DNA of 64,000 bases from Sphingomonas ginsengisoli An et al. 2013 (GTDB lineage Bacteria; Pseudomonadota; Alphaproteobacteria; Sphingomonadales; Sphingomonadaceae): the NCBI RefSeq assembly GCF_009363895.1, contig NZ_CP045434.1, positions 2,241,001 to 2,305,000 on the forward strand. Reading direction: 5' to 3'. Positions 1-7,484 of this stretch are shown piece by piece. Numbering within the stretch: the stretch's first letter is position 1; each line of letters starts with the position of its first letter. The notes under the pieces are model-generated. The model did no database searches. It was not told the origin of the DNA and saw only the letters and a program-made list of their open reading frames with translations. Both the position numbers and the translations under genes were made by a program.

Positions 1-390
1 GAATTGCTGTGGGCGCGACTCCAGCTCCAGGCGCCGGCCAAGGAAGCGATTCGCCGCGCGCTTGCCACCCTCGCCATGCCGCAGAATCTGCCCGCCGCCG
101 CGAAGCTGTCGTGGCGGACTGCCGACCACCTCTGGCGCCTCGCCGGTGATACGGCGACCGACTTTAATCACTACACCAAGCGGCTGACGCTAGGGGCCGT
201 CTATGGCTCGACCCTGCTCGCCTGGCTGCAGGACGACAGCGAGGACGGCGCCGCCACCGCGGCCTTCCTCGACCGCCGGATCGACGAGGTGATGCGCTTC
301 GAAGGGGTCAAGGCGCGCTGGCGCGACGGGGCCGAGCGGCGGCCGAGCCTGACGCGCTTCGTCGCGCGGTTGCGCTACCCGCCGCGCTAA
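1..390 (+). CDS. COQ9 family protein, C-terminal part (truncated by window edge)
   Basis: The reading frame is open from the first base and ends at TAA 388-390, so only the last ~129 residues are present. The segment with RLAGDTATDFNHYTKR followed by GAVYGSTLLAWLQDDSEDG is the characteristic helical core of COQ9 proteins, which bind lipid and support ubiquinone biosynthesis by assisting the COQ7 hydroxylase. The C-terminus ends in a short basic tail. The true start lies upstream of the window. The next gene (feoA) is separated by a 73-nt gap containing a Fur-like site, so this gene ends its own unit. Confidence 0.85.
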   Translation, partial: ELLWARLQLQAPAKEAIRRALATLAMPQNLPAAAKLSWRTADHLWRLAGDTATDFNHYTKRLTLGAVYGSTLLAWLQDDSEDGAATAAFLDRRIDEVMRFEGVKARWRDGAERRPSLTRFVARLRYPPR

Positions 391-438
391 TCGAATCCCT
401 TATTGAGAGTGAGTGGCGTTTTCACTTTACGCCCACTA

Positions 439-460
439 TCGTTATTGATAATCAGTCGCA
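439..460 (+). promoter_or_regulatory. Probable Fur/iron-responsive operator upstream of feoA
   Basis: The stretch GTTATTGATAATCAGT (441-456) matches 13 of 16 positions of the core of the classical Fur box (GATAATGATAATCATT). It lies 3-25 nt upstream of the feoA start. Its position before feoAB makes repression under iron-replete conditions likely. Alphaproteobacteria may use Fur/Mur, Irr or RirA instead, so the regulator itself is inferred. Confidence 0.5.
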
Positions 461-463
461 GCA

Positions 464-736
464 ATGACGCTCCACCACAACTCGGCGAGCTTTTCGCTCC
501 CCCTCGACCAGCTGCCGCTGGGCGGCCGGGGCCGAGTCGAGCTGGTCGACTGGAGCGCGCTCGAGGCGGGCGATGCCTGCCGGCTCAAGCATTTCGGGTT
601 CGACGAGGGCGTGCTGGTCGAATCGCTGCATTCGGGCCCGGTCGGGCGCGACCCGCTGGCGGTGAAAGTCGGCCGGATGACGGTCGCCATTCGCCGCATC
701 CACGCCCACGCCATCCGAGTCGTCCCGGGCGCCTGA
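464..736 (+). CDS. feoA: FeoA family ferrous iron transport protein
   Basis: A 90-residue protein with the SH3-like FeoA fold pattern: an N-terminal LPLDQLPLGGRGRV strand region, GDACRLKHFGFDEGVLVES, and a C-terminal strand with VKVGRMTVAIRR. FeoA is a small cytoplasmic protein that associates with the FeoB channel and modulates Fe(II) uptake. It is followed after 13 nt by feoB on the same strand, the usual operon order. ATG 464 is the only start that gives the family length; a Fur-like site sits just upstream. No feoC was seen. Confidence 0.9.
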   Translation: MTLHHNSASFSLPLDQLPLGGRGRVELVDWSALEAGDACRLKHFGFDEGVLVESLHSGPVGRDPLAVKVGRMTVAIRRIHAHAIRVVPGA

Positions 737-749
737 CGGACTTTCAGCC

Positions 750-2585
750 GTGACACCCGCACCACTGGTCGCGGTGGTCGGCAATCCCAATGCCGGCAAG
801 AGCGCGCTGTTCAACGCCCTAACCGGCGCGCGCCAGAAGGTCGGCAATTATCCCGGCGTCACCGTCGAGCGGAAGAGCGGCCGCACCGCGTTCGCCGACG
901 GCCGCCCGATCGAGCTGGTCGACCTCCCCGGGGCCTATGGCTTCGATCCTTCCAGCCCCGACGAAGCGGTTACCCGCGACGTGCTGCTCGGCCGCTTCGC
1001 CGGCGAGCGTCGGCCCGACGCGCTACTGATCGTGGTCGACGCCTCCAACCTCGACAATCATCTCCGCTTCGCGCTCCAGTTGATCGCGCTCGGGCTGCCG
1101 ACGGTGGTCGCCTTGAACATGATCGACATGGCCCGCCGCGACGGGCTCGAGCTCAGCGCCGACCGCCTGGCCGAGCTGCTCGGCGTGCCGGTGATCGAGA
1201 CGGTGGCGGTCCGCCGCAAAGGCATGGAGCAGGTTCGCGACGCGCTCCAGGCGGCGCTCGGCCAGCCCCGCCGCGCCGCCGTCGAACCGCCCGCCGATGT
1301 CAGCCGCGAGGCGCGCCGCATTTCCTTCGCCGCGGTGGTGACCGAAACCCCGACCCGCCGCTGGACCCACCAGCTCGACCGCGTGCTGCTCCACCCGGTG
1401 GTCGGACCGCTGATCTTCTTCGCCGTCATGTTCGTCATGTTCCAGGCGGTGTTCACCTGGTCCGAAGCCCCCAAGGGGTGGATCGAGGATGGCATCGCCT
1501 GGCTCGGCGACGGGGTCAGCGCGCGGCTGCCCGCCGGGGGGGTGCGCTCGCTGCTGGTCGACGGGGTGCTCGGCGGGGTCGGGGCGGTGGTCACCTTCCT
1601 CCCGCAAATCCTCGTCCTGTTTTTCTTCATCCTGCTGCTCGAAGGCACCGGCTACATGGTCCGCGCCGCCTTCCTGATGGACCGGCTGATGAGCCGCGCG
1701 GGCCTGTCGGGCCGCGCCTTCATCCCTTTGCTGTCGAGCTTTGCTTGCGCGGTCCCCGGGATCATGGCGACCCGGACTATCGACAATGACAAGGAGCGGC
1801 TGACGACCATCCTGGTCGCGCCGCTGATGACCTGTTCGGCGCGGCTGCCGGTCTACACGCTGGTGATCGGCGCCTTCATCCCCAACCGGCCGGTGTTGGC
1901 GCTGTTCGGGCTGCAGGGCCTGGTGATGTTCTGCCTCTACATCGCCGGAATCGTCGGCGCGCTCGGCGTCGCGCTGGTCCTCCGCCGCACGGTGGCGAAG
2001 GGCGCATCGAGCAGCTTCATGATGGAGCTGCCCAAATATCAGATGCCCGGGATCAAGGACGTCGCGCTCGGCCTGTGGCAGCGGGCGGTGATCTTCTTGA
2101 AGCGCGCGGGCGGCATCATCCTCGTCAGCACACTGGTGCTGTGGGCGCTTGCCAGCTTCCCCCAGGCCGCGCCGGGGCAGAAGCAGAGCGAGGTCTCGGT
2201 CGCCGGCAAGATTGCCAGCGGGATCGAGGTCGTGGTTCGGCCGATCGGCTTCAACCACGACATCGCGCTGGCGCTTCTCCCTGCCATGGCCGCGCGCGAG
2301 GTGGCGGTGAGCGCGATCGCCACCGTCTATGCGCTCGACCAGAGCGACGACCAGAAGCTCGAGCAGACGCTCAGCCAGCGGCTCGGCGGAGCATGGCCGC
2401 TGCCGACCGCGCTGGCGTTCCTCGCCTGGTTCGTGTTTGCGCCGCAGTGCATCTCGACCATCGCGGTCACCAGGCGCGAAACCAATGGGTGGAAATGGCC
2501 GCTGTTCATGGTCGGCTACATGTTCGCGCTCGCCTATGTCGCGGCGGGTGTCACCTACTGGACGGCGGTCGCGCTCGGCCTATAG
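750..2585 (+). CDS. feoB: Fe(II) transporter FeoB
   Basis: A 611-residue inner-membrane ferrous iron transporter. The N-terminal G domain has G1 GNPNAGKS (residues 11-18), G3 DLPGAYGF and G4 NMID; the C-terminal part carries two Gate regions with many hydrophobic helices, including [16 protein letters not shown] and [12 protein letters not shown] with the conserved cysteine of the pore. The length is on the short side for FeoB but contains all expected regions. GTG 750 places the G1 motif immediately after the start, as usual for the family; no better upstream start exists in the 13-nt gap from feoA. Probably cotranscribed with feoA and iron-regulated. Confidence 0.95.
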   Translation: MTPAPLVAVVGNPNAGKSALFNALTGARQKVGNYPGVTVERKSGRTAFADGRPIELVDLPGAYGFDPSSPDEAVTRDVLLGRFAGERRPDALLIVVDASNLDNHLRFALQLIALGLPTVVALNMIDMARRDGLELSADRLAELLGVPVIETVAVRRKGMEQVRDALQAALGQPRRAAVEPPADVSREARRISFAAVVTETPTRRWTHQLDRVLLHPVVGPLIFFAVMFVMFQAVFTWSEAPKGWIEDGIAWLGDGVSARLPAGGVRSLLVDGVLGGVGAVVTFLPQILVLFFFILLLEGTGYMVRAAFLMDRLMSRAGLSGRAFIPLLSSFACAVPGIMATRTIDNDKERLTTILVAPLMTCSARLPVYTLVIGAFIPNRPVLALFGLQGLVMFCLYIAGIVGALGVALVLRRTVAKGASSSFMMELPKYQMPGIKDVALGLWQRAVIFLKRAGGIILVSTLVLWALASFPQAAPGQKQSEVSVAGKIASGIEVVVRPIGFNHDIALALLPAMAAREVAVSAIATVYALDQSDDQKLEQTLSQRLGGAWPLPTALAFLAWFVFAPQCISTIAVTRRETNGWKWPLFMVGYMFALAYVAAGVTYWTAVALGL

Positions 2586-2614
2586 CTGACCCTCGAGATT
2601 CGAGGAGTTTGCAC

Positions 2615-3127
2615 ATGGCGGGCGTCAACAAGGTCATCATCGTCGGCAACCTGGGGCAGGACCCGGAAAGCCGCAGCTTTTCCAACGGCGGCGAGGTGGT
2701 GAACCTGCGCATCGCGACGTCGGAGAATTGGAAGGACCGCGACGGCAACCGCCAGGAAAAGACCGAATGGCACTCGGTCGCCATCTTCAACGAGAACCTC
2801 GGCCGCGTCGCCAAGAGCTACCTCAAGAAGGGCAGCAAGGTGTACATCGAGGGCCAGCTGCAGACCCGCAAGTGGCAGGACCAGAATGGCGCCGACCGCT
2901 ATTCGACCGAGATCGTGCTCGGCAAGTTCCGCGGGGAATTGGTGCTGCTTGATTCGCGCGAAGGTGGCGGTGGCGGTTTCGGCGGTGGCCGCGGCAGCAG
3001 CCAAGACGACGGCGGCTTCGGCTCGGGCGGCTACAGCGGCGGTGGCGGCCGCGGCGGCGCCAGCTCGGGCTCGCGTCCACAGCCGGCGGCGTTCGACAGC
3101 GACCTCGACGACGACGTCCCGTTCTAG
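2615..3127 (+). CDS. ssb: Single-stranded DNA-binding protein
   Basis: A 170-residue SSB. Residues 1-110 form the OB fold ([18 protein letters not shown] at the N-terminus, [30 protein letters not shown]). A Gly/Ser-rich linker follows, and the C-terminus ends in DLDDDVPF, the acidic tip that recruits replication and repair partners. The start at ATG 2615 is set by a strong ribosome binding site (CGAGGAG at 2601-2607); a longer in-frame extension across the feoB 3' end is not real. It acts in replication, repair and recombination by coating single strands. It is separated from feoB by only 29 nt, though iron regulation of ssb is not implied. Confidence 0.96.
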   Translation: MAGVNKVIIVGNLGQDPESRSFSNGGEVVNLRIATSENWKDRDGNRQEKTEWHSVAIFNENLGRVAKSYLKKGSKVYIEGQLQTRKWQDQNGADRYSTEIVLGKFRGELVLLDSREGGGGGFGGGRGSSQDDGGFGSGGYSGGGGRGGASSGSRPQPAAFDSDLDDDVPF

Positions 3128-3134
3128 GCGAAAC

Positions 3135-3641
3135 TCACCCCTTTTTCAGCGCCGCCAGCGCCGCGAACGGGCCAGCTTGCTCTTCGCTCAGCACGCCCGC
3201 TTCGCGCAGCGCTTCGTCGGCGTTGGGGCTGCGCGGATAGGGATCGAGGCTGAGCGCCAACGTGTCGGCCAGCGCGGCGCCGAGGTCGATCGCCGCGCCG
3301 TCGTGGAAGACGACGTCGCAATCCTCGTCGCTCAAGTCGATTTCGCCCTCGGCGGCGGCGCCCGGCTCGGGAACAAATTTGAGGTCGAACGGCTCGTCGA
3401 CATGAACCGGCAGCGGCTCGTCCGTTGCGACACAACGCTGTTCGAGCGCGCCGCGCAGGCGGCCGTGGGCGCGGACCTGGTCGCCCTGTCGCTCGAGCGC
3501 GACATGCGCCTCGAGCCGCTCGAGCGAGGCGAGGTCGAGCCGCGCGGCGATCGCCGCCCGTTCGGCCTCGTCGGCGGCCAGGTCGAGCCGCAGCCCGTCG
3601 CGCAGCTGGTGGAGCGGCAGCGATTCACTGAAGGCGCTCAC
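3135..3641 (-). CDS. YceD/DUF177 family protein
   Basis: A 168-residue protein of the DUF177 (YceD) family, linked in other bacteria to 23S rRNA accumulation. Visible family features are a region with ALEQRCVATDEPL containing the family's single Cys, an acidic segment EGEIDLSDEDCDVVFHDG, and the conserved ALSLDPYPRSPNA. It starts at GTG 3641 and overlaps the stop of the upstream chaperone gene by 4 nt (GTGA), so translation is probably coupled. In many bacteria yceD precedes rpmF; here it follows the bc1 chaperone gene and converges on ssb with a 7-nt gap. Confidence 0.8.
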   Translation of the reverse strand: MSAFSESLPLHQLRDGLRLDLAADEAERAAIAARLDLASLERLEAHVALERQGDQVRAHGRLRGALEQRCVATDEPLPVHVDEPFDLKFVPEPGAAAEGEIDLSDEDCDVVFHDGAAIDLGAALADTLALSLDPYPRSPNADEALREAGVLSEEQAGPFAALAALKKG

Positions 3642-4150
3642 GGCAGCCGCCCCGCGCCCAGCGAATCGTCGCTGCTCGCCTCGAGCCCGGCCCACAGGTC
3701 GCGCAGCCGGCGTTCGACGAAGTCGAGCGCGTCGGGGTTGGGCGCGGTACCGCGAAACACACTGCGCTCGGTGACCGCGGGCCAGCTCTCGCTGCCGTCG
3801 ATTGCCCGCCGCCACGCGCCGATCCGGCCGCCCAGTGCGCCGACCAGTCCGCCGACCTTCTTGCCCATCACCGGGTCGCCGGTGCCCATCTGACGGTGCT
3901 GCGCGTCCATGTCGGCGACGAACGCCTCGGCCAGCGAGACGCTCAGCATTCGCGCCGGCTCGGCCCCGCGCTCGAGCCGGAGGTCGACCAGCGCGAGCAA
4001 GGTTGCGAGCATCGAGAAGCGCCCTTCGAGCGTGTCGGGGACTTCGCCCGCGACATACCATTCGGTCGTCCGCGCCTTGGCCACCACCGCGGCGTAAAGC
4101 GCCTGTGCGATCGGCTCGTCACGGCGGAACAGCCGCATCAGCGACGCCAT
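3638..4150 (-). CDS. Ubiquinol-cytochrome c chaperone family protein (CBP3-like)
   Basis: A 170-residue protein related to the mitochondrial bc1 assembly factor CBP3. The segment DTLEGRFSMLATLLALVDLR followed by SVSLAEAFVADMDAQHRQMG and GKKVGGLVGALGGRIGAW is typical of the family. It probably helps maturation of cytochrome b of respiratory complex III. The start is taken at ATG 4150; a second in-frame ATG four codons downstream is possible. Its stop overlaps the DUF177 start by 4 nt. The pair is a conserved alphaproteobacterial arrangement, divergent from bamE. Confidence 0.85.
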   Translation of the reverse strand: MASLMRLFRRDEPIAQALYAAVVAKARTTEWYVAGEVPDTLEGRFSMLATLLALVDLRLERGAEPARMLSVSLAEAFVADMDAQHRQMGTGDPVMGKKVGGLVGALGGRIGAWRRAIDGSESWPAVTERSVFRGTAPNPDALDFVERRLRDLWAGLEASSDDSLGAGRLP

Positions 4151-4294
4151 CTCCCGTTTATCCTTCGTTCAGCCGCCGCGCGGCAGGGCCCGCAAGGCTT
4201 GCGCCGCGGGGTCGGCCAAGGATATTGAGCCCGTCGCACATCCGTGCAAGGCCGCCTGGCCCATTGCCGGTTTCTGCCGAGAAAAAAGGTTTCC

Positions 4295-4765
4295 ATGATC
4301 CGCACCACCAGCCTCGCCATCGCCGCCGCCGTCCTGCTGGCGGGCTGCTCGTCGCTGGGGACGCGCGAAAACAAGGGCTATATCCTCGACAAGGAACTCG
4401 TCTCGGCGATCCAGCCCGGCGTCGACAACAAGGACTCGGTCGCCAAGACGCTCGGCCGCCCGTCGTTCACCAGCGAATTCAACGACAACGAATGGTATTA
4501 TGTGCAGCGGCAGACGACCACGGTCGCCTTCCGCCTGCCGCGCGTGGTCCAGCAGACCGTGCTCCGCGTCCGCTTCGATGCGGCCGGTAACGTCACCTCG
4601 GTCGACAAGACCGGGCGCGAGCAGATCGCCAGCATCAGCCCCTACAAGAAGCAGACCCCGACGCTCGGCCGTCGCCGTAGCTTCTTCGAGGACGTGTTCG
4701 GCGGGATCGGCGTCGCCGGCGCGCCCGGTAGCGGCGACAGCAAGGGCGACGACTCGGGCTCGTAA
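4295..4765 (+). CDS. bamE: Outer membrane assembly lipoprotein BamE/SmpA
   Basis: A 156-residue lipoprotein. The signal peptide ends in the lipobox LAGC with the lipidated Cys at residue 18. The mature part has the BamE fold signature: an alpha-helical ELVSAIQPGVDNKDSVAKTL then GRPSFTSEFNDNEWYYVQRQ and the strand VLRVRFDAAGNVTSVD. BamE is a periplasmic-face subunit of the BAM complex that inserts beta-barrel proteins. Residues after ~130 form a glycine/serine-rich low-complexity tail. ATG 4295 is preferred to upstream in-frame starts because it gives a proper signal peptide. Confidence 0.92.
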   Translation: MIRTTSLAIAAAVLLAGCSSLGTRENKGYILDKELVSAIQPGVDNKDSVAKTLGRPSFTSEFNDNEWYYVQRQTTTVAFRLPRVVQQTVLRVRFDAAGNVTSVDKTGREQIASISPYKKQTPTLGRRRSFFEDVFGGIGVAGAPGSGDSKGDDSGS

Positions 4766-4813
4766 GGAGAGCGCGGGGGTGAACCCCGCCGCCTTTTCGC
4801 CTAAGGCCGCGGC

Positions 4814-5542
4814 ATGACCGCGACCCCCGCCGGCATGACGTATGCCGATTACCTGCACCTGCCCGAGCTGCTGTCGGCGCAGCAGCCATTGTCGTCGCTC
4901 CACGACGAGATGCTGTTCATCGTCATTCACCAGACCAAGGAATTGTGGCTCAAGCAGATGCTCCACGAGGTGGCGCTGGCGATCGGCCTGATCGCCGAGG
5001 ACCGCTTCGCCGAAGCCTATAAGGCGCTTGCCCGGGTCAGCCGCATCCAGTCGGTGATGACGCTGTCGTGGGACGTGCTCGCGACGCTGACCCCGGTCGA
5101 CTACAGCCGCTTCCGCCACGTGCTCGGCACCTCGTCGGGCTTCCAGTCGGCGCAATTCCGCGAGCTCGAATATCGGTTCGGGATCAAGGACCCCAAATTC
5201 CTCGACTTCCACCATGGCGAGGATCGCGCCCGGCTCGAGGTGGCGCTCGCCGCGCCGAGCCTGTGGGAGGTGTGCGACGGCGCCCGTCAGCGCAGCGGCG
5301 CCGTCAGCTGGCTCGAGGTCTACCGCGATGCCGAGCGCTGGTTCGATCTCTACGAGCTGGCCGAGAAGATGGTCGACATCGACGACGCTCTGGCCGGCTG
5401 GCGGCACAAGCATGTGCTGACGGTCGAGCGGATCATCGGCGGCAAGACCGGCACCGGCGGCTCGGCCGGGGTCGCCTACCTCCAGTCAACGCTGTCCAAG
5501 CGCGCCTTTCCCGAGCTGTGGCAGCTGCGCACCGCGCTGTGA
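4814..5542 (+). CDS. kynA: Tryptophan 2,3-dioxygenase
   Basis: A 242-residue heme enzyme that opens the indole ring of L-tryptophan to N-formylkynurenine, the first step of the kynurenine pathway. The diagnostic segment FIVIHQTKELWLKQMLHE contains the active-site His39; later SSGFQSAQFRELEYRFG and the C-terminal WRHKHVLTVERIIGG plus KTGTGGSAG carry the heme ligand and substrate-loop residues. It is somewhat shorter than the ~280-residue family norm, mainly at the N-terminus. The stop overlaps the next gene by 4 nt (GTGA), so the two are probably translated together. Confidence 0.93.
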   Translation: MTATPAGMTYADYLHLPELLSAQQPLSSLHDEMLFIVIHQTKELWLKQMLHEVALAIGLIAEDRFAEAYKALARVSRIQSVMTLSWDVLATLTPVDYSRFRHVLGTSSGFQSAQFRELEYRFGIKDPKFLDFHHGEDRARLEVALAAPSLWEVCDGARQRSGAVSWLEVYRDAERWFDLYELAEKMVDIDDALAGWRHKHVLTVERIIGGKTGTGGSAGVAYLQSTLSKRAFPELWQLRTAL

Positions 5543-6699
5543 GCTACAAGCATCTCTTTTCGCGCGCGCTCGATGCGGCGCCGGGTCGGCTGCACCTCGC
5601 GGCGCATAGCCACCATCTGTGGCCCGACGCCAGCCGCGAGGGGCAGCTCGCCTGCTGGGACGATGCCGCGCGGCTGGCGGACCGCAAGTGGGACAAGGTG
5701 ATGGGCGAGCTGTGGCCCGCGGCGCAGGCCGAGGTCTCTGCCGAGCTCGGCAGCGGCCTCCCCGACGCGGTGGTGTTTGCCGCCAACACCCACGACTTCC
5801 TGATCCGCCTCGCCGCCGCCTGCCCGCGCCGCGCCGGTCAGCCGCTGCGCGTGCTCACCACCGACGGCGAATTTCACAGCGCCCGCCGCCAGTTCGCGCG
5901 CTGGGTCGAGGCGGGGGCGATCACCCAGCACAGCGTCGCTGCCGAGCCGTTCGAGACGCTGGGCGAGCGCTTCCTTGCCGCCGCCAAGGCCGAGCCGTTC
6001 GACCTCATCCTCGTCAGCCAGACCTTGTTCGGCAGTGGCCGCCGGTTCGACGACCTCGCGCCGCTGGCGGCGCTGGCAGCGCCCGCCGGGCCGTGGGTGG
6101 TGGTCGACGGCTATCACAGCTTCATGGCCAATGCGGCGCCACTTCCAGCGCCGCTCGCCGACCGCCTGTTCTTCCTCGCTGGCGGCTACAAATATGCGAT
6201 GTCGGGGGAGGGGCTTGGGCTGATGCACGCCCCGCCGGGCTTCGGCGAACGGCCGCCGATCACCGGCTGGTATGCCGAATTCGAGGATCTGACGCTGCCG
6301 CCCGGCCAGGTCGGCTACGCCCCCGACGCGATGCGTTTCATGGGCGCGACCTTCGATCCGAGCGCGCTTTACCGCTTCCTCGCCGTGCGGCGGATGCTGG
6401 CGAGCGAGGGGCTGACGACCGCGGCGATCAGCACGCATGTTGCCGGCCTGCAGGCGCAATTGCTCGACGCGATCGCCGGGACGCCGCTGGCCGAAGCGAC
6501 GTTGCTCAACCCGCTCGATAGTGGTCCGCACGCGCGCTTCCTCGCATTTCGTTCACCGCGCGCGGCAGCCTGGCAGCAGGGGCTGCTGGCCGAGGATATA
6601 GTCACCGACGTGCGCGGCGAGGTGCTGCGGATTGGGCTCGGCCTTTATCACGACGCGGACGACATCGCCCGCTTCGCGAAACGCGTGCGGACGCTCTAG
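5539..6699 (+). CDS. Kynureninase-like PLP-dependent enzyme (aminotransferase class V fold)
   Basis: A 386-residue fold-type I PLP enzyme. Residues GGYKYAMSGEG place the Schiff-base lysine at K218 in a context resembling kynureninase (YKY followed by Gly-rich loop); the segment WVVVDGYHSF contains the Asp that contacts the pyridine nitrogen. Its position directly after, and overlapping, the tryptophan dioxygenase gene argues for kynureninase activity (kynurenine to anthranilate plus alanine). No formamidase (kynB) lies between or beside them. The start GTG 5539 overlaps the kynA stop. Another class V enzyme, such as a cysteine desulfurase relative, is less likely. The stop TAG is half of a CTAG shared with the convergent tetR gene. 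Confidence 0.7.
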   Translation: MSYKHLFSRALDAAPGRLHLAAHSHHLWPDASREGQLACWDDAARLADRKWDKVMGELWPAAQAEVSAELGSGLPDAVVFAANTHDFLIRLAAACPRRAGQPLRVLTTDGEFHSARRQFARWVEAGAITQHSVAAEPFETLGERFLAAAKAEPFDLILVSQTLFGSGRRFDDLAPLAALAAPAGPWVVVDGYHSFMANAAPLPAPLADRLFFLAGGYKYAMSGEGLGLMHAPPGFGERPPITGWYAEFEDLTLPPGQVGYAPDAMRFMGATFDPSALYRFLAVRRMLASEGLTTAAISTHVAGLQAQLLDAIAGTPLAEATLLNPLDSGPHARFLAFRSPRAAAWQQGLLAEDIVTDVRGEVLRIGLGLYHDADDIARFAKRVRTL

Positions 6700-7364
6700 C
6701 GCACTGCCAGTCCGTCGCGGATCAGCCGGCTGGCGGCGGCCGCGACCTGCTCGGGCGGCTCGTCGCCCCACACGCCGAAGCGCAGGCCCAAAAAGACGTT
6801 GACGCCCATCAGCGCCCAGGCGCGGACCTCGCGCTCGAGCGGGTCCTGCTCGGGCGCCGCTTCGCCGCGCTCGGCGCCGGACTGAAGCCGTCGGGCGATA
6901 CGCTCGGCGGTGGTGACGTAGTGCTGGCGGAAGCCGTCGGGGTCGACGAATTCGGCCTCGTCGATGATCCGGTAGACCGCCTTGTTGTCGCGGACGAAGC
7001 CGAGAAATGAGACCAAGGCCCGCCGTTCGGCATCGAGCGCATCGGCCCCCTCGCCGAAGCTTGGCGCGACAGTGTCACGGACCTGCTCCGACATGTCGCG
7101 GACCAGCGCACGGAACACCGCCTCCTTGCTGTCGAAGTAGGTGTAGAAGGTCCCCAGCGCGACCTTGGCGCGGGCGGTGATGCCGACGATCGAGGTCTCG
7201 CCGAAACCGCGTTCGCCAAACTCGTGCCGCGCCGCGTCGAGGATCTTGCGCAAGGTCCGTTCGCCGCGCGCGGTCCGCGGAGCCTTGCCGTCGCTGGCGT
7301 GGCGCCCCTCTGCGCCGTCGCCAGCATCCCGTTCCGCAGCCTGCGCCTTGCTTACTGCCATCAC
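6696..7364 (-). CDS. TetR family transcriptional regulator
   Basis: A 222-residue repressor-type protein. After a charged N-terminal extension of ~30 residues, residues 35-85 form the TetR DNA-binding domain (ILDAARHEFGERGFGETSI, then an HTH with ITARAKVALGTFYTYFDSKE). The C-terminal half is the helical ligand-binding/dimer domain. It is divergent from the TonB-dependent receptor gene, and the gap holds a perfect 22-bp palindrome, so it probably controls that receptor and itself. The start is uncertain within the first two Met codons. The stop overlaps kynU by 4 nt, tail to tail. Confidence 0.88.
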   Translation of the reverse strand: MMAVSKAQAAERDAGDGAEGRHASDGKAPRTARGERTLRKILDAARHEFGERGFGETSIVGITARAKVALGTFYTYFDSKEAVFRALVRDMSEQVRDTVAPSFGEGADALDAERRALVSFLGFVRDNKAVYRIIDEAEFVDPDGFRQHYVTTAERIARRLQSGAERGEAAPEQDPLEREVRAWALMGVNVFLGLRFGVWGDEPPEQVAAAASRLIRDGLAVR

Positions 7365-7391
7365 TCCCCCCGTCCCACCCCCTTGCCAAGC

Positions 7392-7413
7392 AAGTTGAAA
7401 GGTGGTTCAACTT
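7392..7413. promoter_or_regulatory. Perfect 22-bp palindrome, probable TetR operator
   Basis: AAGTTGAA (7392-7399) and TTCAACTT (7406-7413) are perfect 8-nt inverted repeats around a 6-nt spacer (AGGTGG). The site lies 27 nt upstream of the tetR start and 72 nt upstream of the TonB receptor start, the ideal place for a dimeric TetR protein to control both divergent genes. Binding is inferred. Confidence 0.6.
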
Positions 7414-7484
7414 TCAGTAACAAGCCAGCCAATGCGGCGCAACCGGGAGGATACGGGGTTGCCGCTTCAAGGGGGAGTTCATCC

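Noticed and set aside
403-753. 116-codon plus-strand frame over feoA
   Set aside because: Overlaps a complete FeoA in another frame and is Arg/Pro-rich shadow sequence.
1023-2258. 411-codon minus-strand frame inside feoB
   Set aside because: Antisense of a complete FeoB; composition is His/Asp/Gln-rich and typical of a shadow.
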